The notes under the pieces: model-generated
Told to the model about the DNA's origin: nothing
Seen by the model: only the letters and a program-made list of their open reading frames with translations
Databases searched by the model: none
Made by a program: the position numbers and the translations under genes
NCBI GenBank assembly: GCA_030740295.1
Contig: JASLXP010000774.1
Location: 1-5,461, forward strand
From: Planctomycetota bacterium
GTDB taxonomy: Bacteria; Planctomycetota; PUPC01; JACPCR01
Direction of reading: 5' to 3'
Length of the DNA stretch: 5,461 nt
Part shown: positions 1 to 5,461 of the stretch, piece by piece
Numbering within the stretch: the stretch's first letter is position 1
Layout: each line of letters begins with the position of its first letter

Positions 1-1332
1 GGCCCCGATGGGAAAGGCGAAGCGGCCTACAACGACATCGTCAGCAGGCTGGCCGAGGCATCGGGCTATGCAGAACTTGCCTTGGCCCCCTTTCTCACCA
101 TCGGTCACAGCGGCGGCGCGATTCCCGCCTGGCGCATGGGCTACTGGAAGCCTGAGCGCTGCTTCGGGGTCATCGGTCTCCATGCCGCGCCCATAGGCCC
201 GCCGAAGCACGATCAGAAAGCGCAGCTCAAGGGCGTACCGGTGCTCGTCATCACCGGCCAGTACGAGACCTGGAATCCGAAGCAATCCGCCGAACACCAC
301 TGGCGCTGGTGTAGAGGCGACATCCTGGCCATGCGCGCACGCTGGGACAGAGCGCTAATGAGCGTGCTCGTGCAGCCCGGCGCCGGCCATTTCAATTGGG
401 ACGACGAACTGGCGCGATACGTCTCAATGTTCATCGAGACCGCAGCAGAACGCCGCATCCCCAAGGCCGCCACTCTCGCGGGTGAGTATCCGAAACTGAA
501 AGACATTCCTTTGGACTCGGGCTGGCTGACGGACAACACGCTGATCACCCCTGCGCGTTATCCGGTGGCAGCCTACAAGGACTACACCGGCGACCCCACC
601 ATGGCATTCTGGCACCTGGACGAGGAACTGGCCAAAGCAAACGAAGCCTATGGCACAAGCCACCACGGCAAGGAGCTCCAGCTTGTCACGTTTCTGGACA
701 ACGGCAAACCAATGAATCCCGCCTGGATGCAGAGCCAGAAACTCACGCCTATCGAAGACGGCATGACCGCAAGAGTGAAGGCCGACTTCGTCAGAGATGC
801 TCCACCGCAGTTTCGACATCCACAGCCGCTCGGCCACGCAGAGGGCCCGATCCAGCTTCGACTGTTCGGCGGTTGGAGTGGCGGCGGCGAGCAGCTTGGC
901 CCCGACACGTTTCGCATCCGGTTCGACCGTTTCGGTTTCGCACGAAGGCGGCCCGGCAGCCTGATGGTCATGGCGTTCCATCCCGGAGACACGAAGTTCG
1001 CGTACACAGAGCAACCGTGCAGCATCGATTTCCCGGAGAGGAACGGGAAGGGAAAGCCGCAGCAAATTTCCTTCGCGCCAATCCCGAACCAGAAGGTCGG
1101 CACTGCCGAGGTGAAGCTCAACGCCACCAGCGATTCGGGCCTGCCGGTAGAATTCTGCGTCATCGCAGGGCCCGCGGAGCTCAAAGGCAATACCCTCTCG
1201 CTGACCAGGATCCCACCCCGCGCCAGGTATCCGGTGAAAGTATCACTAATCGCATATCAATGGGGCCGCTCGATAGAGCCTTTGGTTCAATCCGCGGAAC
1301 CAATTGAACGAAGCTTCCTGATCGCTGAATAG
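1..1332 (+). CDS. Alpha/beta-hydrolase-fold esterase with C-terminal Ig-like domain (5' partial)
   Basis: The frame is open from base 1, so the start lies outside the window; 443 residues are visible, ending at TAG 1330-1332. The alpha/beta-hydrolase assignment rests on the nucleophile elbow GHSGG (Ser codon 109-111, visible residue 37), a strand VPVLVITGQYET whose Glu (visible residue 89) is a candidate catalytic acid, and GAGHF, whose His (visible residue 130) fits the catalytic His. After the hydrolase core comes a middle region (about residues 150-340) that I do not recognise. The last 100 residues (about 341-443) read like an Ig-like beta-sandwich, with SDSGLPV, AGPAEL and a final AYQWGRS...PIERSFLI pattern often found at the end of secreted PVC proteins. 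Known for the fold: ester hydrolysis. Inferred: an exported carbohydrate or phenolic esterase. The substrate cannot be told. An internal TTG at 82 is not a credible start, because the nucleophile strand begins before it. The broken fucosidase follows 59 bases downstream on the same strand. Confidence 0.8.
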   Translation, partial: GPDGKGEAAYNDIVSRLAEASGYAELALAPFLTIGHSGGAIPAWRMGYWKPERCFGVIGLHAAPIGPPKHDQKAQLKGVPVLVITGQYETWNPKQSAEHHWRWCRGDILAMRARWDRALMSVLVQPGAGHFNWDDELARYVSMFIETAAERRIPKAATLAGEYPKLKDIPLDSGWLTDNTLITPARYPVAAYKDYTGDPTMAFWHLDEELAKANEAYGTSHHGKELQLVTFLDNGKPMNPAWMQSQKLTPIEDGMTARVKADFVRDAPPQFRHPQPLGHAEGPIQLRLFGGWSGGGEQLGPDTFRIRFDRFGFARRRPGSLMVMAFHPGDTKFAYTEQPCSIDFPERNGKGKPQQISFAPIPNQKVGTAEVKLNATSDSGLPVEFCVIAGPAELKGNTLSLTRIPPRARYPVKVSLIAYQWGRSIEPLVQSAEPIERSFLIAE

Positions 1333-1382
1333 CCCAGTATTTCCCCAGCCATGCGAGCGGCCCGAATCAAAGGAATGGAGAC

Positions 1383-1386
1383 GGAG
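1383..1386 (+). promoter_or_regulatory. Ribosome binding site of the fucosidase remnant
   Basis: GGAG sits 5 bases before the ATG at 1392, within the purine-rich stretch AAAGGAATGGAGACGGAG. It fixes ATG 1392 as the original start of the fucosidase gene and shows that initiation was once normal. No convincing promoter is seen in the 59-base gap after the esterase gene, so the two may have been co-transcribed. Confidence 0.6.
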
Positions 1387-1391
1387 TAATC

Positions 1392-1765
1392 ATGACCCCG
1401 CGTATCGCCGAACCAACCCCAGCACAAGTCGCCTGGCATGACCTGGAGCTGGGGATTTTCATCCACTGGAGCCCAGGAACGTATGAGAATACGCCCGGCG
1501 GCCACGACACTCCCAAGACGCCGTCGTCGGTCATCAACCCGAACCTGCTCGATACAGAGCAATGGGTCGACGTGACCAAGGCGATGGGCGCGAAGTTCAT
1601 CGTTCTTGTGGCCAAACACGTCGGCGGGTTCTGTATCTGGCAGACGCAGACGACTCGATTACGGTATCCGCAACACGCCCTGGCGCGGCGGCAAGGGAGA
1701 CATCGTCAAGGACTTTTCCGATTCCTGACGACGGAGTAGGATCTCGGCCGATGGAGTCAGTCTGA
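1392..1765 (+). pseudogene. GH29-type alpha-L-fucosidase, N-terminal remnant, frameshifted and truncated
   Basis: Codons 1-88 (1392-1655) match the N-terminus of GH29 alpha-L-fucosidases: AQVAWHDLELGIFIHWSP, then LDTEQWVDVTKAMGAKFIVLVAKHVGGFCIWQTQTT. The FIHW and KH positions correspond to fucose-contacting residues in the family; the second His of the usual KHH is Val here. In-frame reading then turns into nonsense and stops at TAG 1737-1739. Skipping one base at 1656 restores the family sequence in another frame: DYGIRNTPWRGGKGD, then IVKDFSDS (1657-1725), which ends at TGA 1726-1728 where the family usually has Cys-Arg. A weaker match, VGSRP (1736-1750, third frame), may correspond to the next family motif, YGIRPG. 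The rest of the roughly 400-500-residue enzyme is absent, including the catalytic Asp nucleophile and acid/base, so no active fucosidase can be made. In life the enzyme removes alpha-L-fucose from glycans. A sequencing error could explain one lesion but not the missing C-terminal two thirds. Confidence 0.85.
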
Positions 1766-1792
1766 AAGCTGTGTACACCAATGCGAGCTTCA

Positions 1793-1798
1793 AGGTGG
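1793..1798 (+). promoter_or_regulatory. Possible ribosome binding site for the start at 1806
   Basis: AGGTGG, one mismatch from the AGGAGG consensus, lies 7 bases before ATG 1806. It is the best Shine-Dalgarno-like sequence near any in-frame start of the large downstream gene; the in-frame ATGs at 1827 and 1977 have none. The support is moderate because the surrounding DNA is a junction of uncertain origin. Confidence 0.4.
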
Positions 1799-1805
1799 TC
1801 GCGCA

Positions 1806-4496
1806 ATGAATCCAGCAATCCGCCCGATGAGAAGAACTCAGCCTGCGCCCTTGGAGGCGCTTCGACTGGTCGGAGTTCTGGGTTGTCTGCCTGGGCTCGC
1901 GGACGCCCTGCCGGCCTCTTCGCCACCTGAGTGCCGGAGGCACCGTCCGAGCATCCGGCCGGTATGCGTCCTGGCCATGTTGCTAACGCTTCCCGCGTGC
2001 AACAGGGCCACCCCGCGGCGTGACAGTGTGGAGAGCCCACCCGAAACTTTGGTCCGTCGGCCGGCGGTTGTCGATTTGGCGCCGGCCGGTTACTGGCCCG
2101 CGGATGAAGGGGAAGGCGAGATTCTGCACGACCGATCGGGCAACGAGAATCATGGCAAGGTACTCCATACGTCCTGGGTGGATGGGTCGCTCGACTTCAC
2201 GAATGGCTTCCAGTGGGCTGAGGTACCGGGGCATGAGAAGTACCTGGGAAAATCGATCTCGATAGGCGGGTGGCTGTTCAGCCGCCGGTCGGGCTACCGG
2301 CGGAACGGGATGCTCTTCATGGGCCTCGCGAATCCCATCCGCCTCTGGATCGAGCCGTCGATCTTTCTGCGCGTCCGGGCAGAAGATGAGATCGAGGTCG
2401 TCAGCAATGGTAAAGCTGATGCACTCGGCTCCATGTCACAGAAGGACACCCTCGCGGTCAACGAATGGCAGCACGTGCTCTACACTTACGAAGCGGGCAC
2501 GGGCAAGCTCTACTTGAACGGGCAATTGGTCCGCACCAAGAGCAATGTCTCCTTCGAGTGCCGGAAGCAGCCACTCCTGATCGGGAGTGATGCCGATTGG
2601 TGGATGCTCCATCCGCCGGGCTCGAATTCGCTGGATGGATCGGTGCGCGAGTTGGTGCTGTTCGACCGCGCTCTTTCAGCCAAAGAGGTGACACATCTTG
2701 CGGAGGCGACCCGCCCGCAACAGAAGCCGCGGGTTCGGGCCGCCGACGCGATCGCCATCGACGGCCGGGAAGTTCCTCCGGACGCGCTGAGGGAGCTCAC
2801 GCCAGAAGATCGTGTCCGCGCCTTGCGGCAGCTCTCCAGGCGAGACGCGGCAGCGCTTGGCCGGATGCCCGATGCGTTGGTGCCCGCCTTGAAGGAAGCA
2901 CTGAAGCCCTGGCGGACGCGCCGGATCGCGACCCGCCTGCTGTTGAGGCTGGGACGCGAGGACGCGCAGGCAGTGCTTCGAGAGGCGAAGCCGCGTTGGA
3001 CCGAGAGCATTCAGAGCCGAGACGCGTCCCGACAGGACCGGGCGGCTTCTGCCTTGGCTCTGGCCGAGATGAAGGTCGCAGCCAAAGACGCCGTGCCCGC
3101 GCTGGCTGCGACTCTGGAATACCTCCTCGTACAAGACGGCGTCCGCCTGCCGCGCGTCGAGGACCTCTTGCGCAATGCCCTGATCCGTGCGCTCCTCGAC
3201 ATCGACCCGAAAGACGAACGCGCGCGGGTCACACTCGGCAAGGCTCTGGCCAAGCCTATCTTTGAATCGCTCGATCTGGCCAGGCCTTATTTGGCGAAGG
3301 TGCGTCCACTGGTGGAGGATGGCCGTTACCTGGACGCGCTGGACGCGTATGTGGCCGCGAAGCCCAGGAGGCATGGTGATCGCTTCTTCTCGCAGGGGGA
3401 TCCGCATCGGGATGGACGCGGGAATATTCATGACCGCTCGTACACCGCGGTCGCCGAGCACGACGGCTTCACCTACACCCTCGGCGCGGGTAAGTCCTAC
3501 ATGGGAGTGGAGCCGATCGCCCGGGAGGACTTCGATAAGGCCGTGAAAACGTTGTCCGCCAAGTACCCGGACGCCGAGACCTGGCGAAAGCCCGACGCGC
3601 CGCATCTCTACCGGGTGAAGATCATCAGAAGCGACGCGGACGGCAACGAGCAGACCGCGTACCTGGAAGGCGAGAACTTCATCTTCGAAGGGAGCGATGC
3701 GAAAGTGCGAGCCTGGTCGGTCGCCGTCGACGAGAACGGGTATCTCCATGTTGTCGGTGGCCAGCACAACGCCCCCAATCCTGGCCTCTACATTCCCGGG
3801 AGCTGGGAGAAGATCGGGCTGTCGAGGGACCGAGATAGCGACCGCTTCCCCAACCAGCTCTACTGGGTTTCGACCAAGCCTGGCGACATCGAGTCGTTCG
3901 AGTTCGTGGGGCAGCGGAGCAACCCGCGCCAGATTCCGTCGCCCGGCTATCTGAATTACATGAACTTCGTGCAAGACAATCAGCGCGAGCTGTATCTCTA
4001 CGGCAGGATCAATGTGTCCGGTTGGCAGAGCTGGGGCCTCTACCGATACGACGCCGAGGCCCGCCGCTGGTCCGCGTTGGGTGGCGATGCGTGCAACGTA
4101 GTCGCTTCCGCCAGAAAGAACGATCCCAACTGGACGAACTACCTGATCCGCCAAATCCGGGGCAGCGTCCCGTCTGAACCGGGCAACAAGTCCATGGTCT
4201 GGGCCTGGCAGCCGCATTTCTACAACTACTGCCGCTCCACCTGGGGCGTGAAGTTCGATCACGCCAACCGCCTGCATTTCCGCGTGCCGATCCGTGGGCT
4301 CGGCGCCAACGCTCGCATCATCGACTCCAACGTCTACGCCTTCTCGGACGACGGCGGCGCAACATTCCACCGTGCAGACGGATCGAAGGTAGAACTGCCC
4401 CTGACTGTCAACCCGGCGCCCGAGCACAACGCGGACGTAACAAACCATTCGACCGAAGAATACTGGAAGCTCTGGATGTCCTTGCTCAGACAGTGA
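1806..4496 (+). CDS. Large putative lipoprotein with LamG-like, HEAT-like and BNR_4-like domains
   Basis: The reading frame codes for 896 residues from ATG 1806. Residues 1-57 are odd (Pro/Arg-rich, with one weak hydrophobic stretch), followed by VCVLAMLLTLPAC, a lipoprotein-type hydrophobic segment and lipobox with Cys65. This suggests export and lipid anchoring, but the true start is uncertain. Residues about 88-297 form a LamG/concanavalin A-like domain: YWPADEGEG, DRSGNENHGKV, SISIGGWLF, EWQHVLYTYEAGTGKLYLNG and a closing SVRELVLFDRALSAKEV. Residues about 328-500 are helical and rich in Ala, Leu and Arg, with HEAT-like phrases such as ALVPALKEALKPWRTRRIA and DAVPALAATLEYLL. Residues about 520-896 resemble the BNR_4 beta-propeller: WSVAVDENGYLHVVGGQHN, YWVSTKPGDIESFEFVG, NVYAFSDDGGATFHRADG. 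BNR_4-type propellers occur in secreted polysaccharide lyases and glycan-binding proteins, but no lyase residues are assigned here. Inferred role: surface glycan binding or cleavage. The protein stops soon after the SDDGG blade, so the propeller may lack its last blade. Confidence 0.75.
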   Translation: MNPAIRPMRRTQPAPLEALRLVGVLGCLPGLADALPASSPPECRRHRPSIRPVCVLAMLLTLPACNRATPRRDSVESPPETLVRRPAVVDLAPAGYWPADEGEGEILHDRSGNENHGKVLHTSWVDGSLDFTNGFQWAEVPGHEKYLGKSISIGGWLFSRRSGYRRNGMLFMGLANPIRLWIEPSIFLRVRAEDEIEVVSNGKADALGSMSQKDTLAVNEWQHVLYTYEAGTGKLYLNGQLVRTKSNVSFECRKQPLLIGSDADWWMLHPPGSNSLDGSVRELVLFDRALSAKEVTHLAEATRPQQKPRVRAADAIAIDGREVPPDALRELTPEDRVRALRQLSRRDAAALGRMPDALVPALKEALKPWRTRRIATRLLLRLGREDAQAVLREAKPRWTESIQSRDASRQDRAASALALAEMKVAAKDAVPALAATLEYLLVQDGVRLPRVEDLLRNALIRALLDIDPKDERARVTLGKALAKPIFESLDLARPYLAKVRPLVEDGRYLDALDAYVAAKPRRHGDRFFSQGDPHRDGRGNIHDRSYTAVAEHDGFTYTLGAGKSYMGVEPIAREDFDKAVKTLSAKYPDAETWRKPDAPHLYRVKIIRSDADGNEQTAYLEGENFIFEGSDAKVRAWSVAVDENGYLHVVGGQHNAPNPGLYIPGSWEKIGLSRDRDSDRFPNQLYWVSTKPGDIESFEFVGQRSNPRQIPSPGYLNYMNFVQDNQRELYLYGRINVSGWQSWGLYRYDAEARRWSALGGDACNVVASARKNDPNWTNYLIRQIRGSVPSEPGNKSMVWAWQPHFYNYCRSTWGVKFDHANRLHFRVPIRGLGANARIIDSNVYAFSDDGGATFHRADGSKVELPLTVNPAPEHNADVTNHSTEEYWKLWMSLLRQ
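1931..1966. repeat. Two small GC-rich inverted repeats in the junction region
   Basis: GTGCC-GGA-GGCAC (1931-1943) is a perfect 5-base stem. Eight bases later CATCCGGCCGGTATG (1952-1966) holds the palindrome CCGGCCGG, flanked by near-matching CAT and TATG arms. They sit inside the odd leader of the large lipoprotein frame, next to the broken fucosidase. Small GC-rich palindromic units of this kind are a common form of dispersed intergenic repeat in PVC-type genomes, which would explain the strange leader. One copy cannot prove a repeat family. Confidence 0.3.
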
Positions 4497-4621
4497 AATC
4501 TCGTATGGCAAGACAGATCGGCAAGCGCGCTGCCACTTTCTACGAAATAAGGGACGACTTCACTCCAGACGCAAGTATCGCCACAGAAGACAGAGGGGAA
4601 AATTAATCGACGTTCGGACGT
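4497..4621. other. Gap between convergent genes
   Basis: These 125 bases separate the stops of the large lipoprotein and the minus-strand esterase. They hold only a short open frame (4505-4606, 33 residues, no ribosome binding site) and the weak stem-loop at 4610-4621. Nothing else is recognised. Confidence 0.6.
4608..4621 (-). terminator. Weak stem-loop directly after the minus-strand esterase stop
   Basis: ACGT-TCGG-ACGT (4610-4621) abuts the stop codon of the minus-strand gene. Read on the minus strand it is followed by a T-rich stretch (ATTAATTTTCC). The stem is only 4 base pairs, so this is a weak candidate terminator. No strong hairpin serving the plus-strand gene is visible in the 125-base gap between the convergent genes. 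Confidence 0.2.
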
Positions 4622-5461
4622 TTACTTTCCCCCTGTCAGCAGCTCGGCCATTGCCCGGCCCATGGCTTCGCCGATGTTCATGTAGGTCTCGGCATTTCCG
4701 CCGTAGTGGCCGTTGGAGGCGCCGCCTTTGGAGAGCGGGTTGGAGTAAACGGTGGCGACGCTGCCTTTGAACTCAGGGTACTTGCCGTTCTTGCCGTCGA
4801 CGGCGAACTGGGCCTCGAGGATCAGCCCTTCGTTACCTTTGGCGCCTTTCTTGGTTTGACCTAGCGTGGCACATACGAACTTGGCGTTTGGGGCATCGAA
4901 GTCCTTGCGCAACTGCTTGATCAGATGCACGAGGTTCTGCTCGTAGCGGCTGGCGTGTCCGGCGTTGTACCTATCCTTGTCGCCCTGCCAGAAAAAGAAG
5001 CCTGCAACCTCGTACTTCGTCGCTTCGGGGTAATACTTGCCAAGCTCGGACAGCACCTTCTTTGCCCGGGCGATATCGCCGTCGTACTGCAGGCCGGCAT
5101 ACCAGCCGATCTTCTTCGGTTCGGTGCCTTTCTCCCAGCGCAGAGGCGATTCCTTGTAACCGGCGTAGTGCCAGACCTTGCCCTTTTCTTCAAATTCAAA
5201 TGAAGGGCTATTCGGTGGCAGCAGGTCCCATCCAAGGCTGCGGTTTCCGATGCAACTCTTGAGGATGAGCACCGGCGCGTCGGTGACATGCCCCACATAA
5301 TGCCCGATTCCGATTTCCGGCCCGACGGCCCTGCCCTTGATGGTCATCCACTCGTTGTTGAAGAGCCTCATTTTACCGGGGCCGCCGCTCCCCATGACTC
5401 GCACGCTGCGGACGTCCTTGCGCACGGTCCAATTGCCGGCGTCGTCGATCAGGTAGGGGTA
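4622..5461 (-). CDS. Sialate O-acetylesterase-like (SASA) carbohydrate esterase (5' partial)
   Basis: The frame is open to the right edge, giving 279 visible residues and a stop (TAA) at 4624-4622. A GTG at 5425 is in frame, but 12 coherent codons precede it, so the real start lies beyond the window. Family landmarks of the SASA/SGNH-type esterases are visible: GPEIGIGHYV (visible residues 47-56), PVLILKSCIGNRSLGWDLLPP (63 onward), FFFWQGDKDRY (155-165, the place of the usual WQGE.D block) and GHYGGNAETYMNIGEAMGRAM (251 onward), which carries the likely catalytic His. The nucleophile block (GQSNM in this family) would lie upstream and is not visible. Known for the family: removal of O-acetyl groups from sialic acids or plant-type polysaccharides. 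In PVC bacteria the substrate is usually unknown, so the sialate name should not be read literally. The protein is probably secreted, but its N-terminus is out of view. The gene converges on the large lipoprotein gene and so belongs to a separate transcript. Confidence 0.85.
   Translation of the reverse strand, partial: YPYLIDDAGNWTVRKDVRSVRVMGSGGPGKMRLFNNEWMTIKGRAVGPEIGIGHYVGHVTDAPVLILKSCIGNRSLGWDLLPPNSPSFEFEEKGKVWHYAGYKESPLRWEKGTEPKKIGWYAGLQYDGDIARAKKVLSELGKYYPEATKYEVAGFFFWQGDKDRYNAGHASRYEQNLVHLIKQLRKDFDAPNAKFVCATLGQTKKGAKGNEGLILEAQFAVDGKNGKYPEFKGSVATVYSNPLSKGGASNGHYGGNAETYMNIGEAMGRAMAELLTGGK

Noticed and set aside
424..1065. Long minus-strand open frames opposite the esterase gene.
   Set aside because: There is no ribosome binding site and no recognisable motif, and they lie fully opposite a well-supported coding frame.
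1806..1809. ATGA overlap suggesting translational coupling between an upstream frame and the large gene.
   Set aside because: The upstream frame ending at 1809 is not a real gene; it belongs to the decayed junction, so the overlap is most likely chance.
1597..2040. A minus-strand 147-codon open frame across the junction region.
   Set aside because: It runs antisense to the preserved fucosidase sequence, its composition is Arg/Ala/Pro-rich as expected for a GC-rich shadow, and no domain is recognisable.
2676..4511. A 611-codon open frame on the minus strand opposite the large lipoprotein.
   Set aside because: It is the antisense shadow of a high-GC gene. Its translation shows no family motifs, while the plus strand carries clear LamG- and BNR-like sequence.
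4505..4606. A 33-codon open frame in the gap between the convergent genes.
   Set aside because: It is too short and has no ribosome binding site. It was kept only as a possible remnant of the neighbouring gene's end.

Overview
This is a high-GC window, densely coding except for one decayed stretch. Its gene content suggests a polysaccharide-degrading bacterium of the Planctomycetota/Verrucomicrobiota/Lentisphaerota (PVC) type. That guess rests on the sialate O-acetylesterase subfamily, the BNR_4-like and LamG-like secreted proteins, the HEAT-like helical segment and the large esterase with an Ig-like tail. All of these are recalled family resemblances; no search was run. No rRNA, tRNA, CRISPR array, transposase or phage gene was seen.

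Layout: (1) 1-1332, plus strand: the 3' part of an alpha/beta-hydrolase esterase with a visible GHSGG nucleophile elbow and a long C-terminal extension ending in an Ig-like domain. (2) 1392-1765, plus strand: the N-terminal piece of a GH29-type alpha-L-fucosidase gene. It has a good ribosome binding site but is broken by a +1 frameshift near 1656, a stop at 1726 and loss of the rest of the gene. (3) About 1766-2000: a junction stretch with no recognisable homology and two small GC-rich inverted repeats. The next gene's odd N-terminus runs through it. (4) 1806-4496, plus strand: a large putative exported lipoprotein, with a LamG-like domain, a HEAT-like helical segment and a BNR_4-like beta-propeller. 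(5) 4497-4621: a 125-base gap between convergent genes. (6) 4622-5461, minus strand: the C-terminal part of a SASA-type (sialate O-acetylesterase-like) carbohydrate esterase that runs off the right edge.

Together the genes look like part of a glycan-degradation neighbourhood: de-esterification by two esterases, fucose removal (now lost) and a large carbohydrate-binding or carbohydrate-cleaving surface protein. A fucosylated, acetylated polysaccharide would be a natural substrate, but that is inference; no transporter, sulfatase or regulator is visible here. I did not find a clearly new biological system. The points most worth a second look are the decayed fucosidase with its junction, the start of the large lipoprotein, and that protein's LamG/HEAT/BNR architecture.
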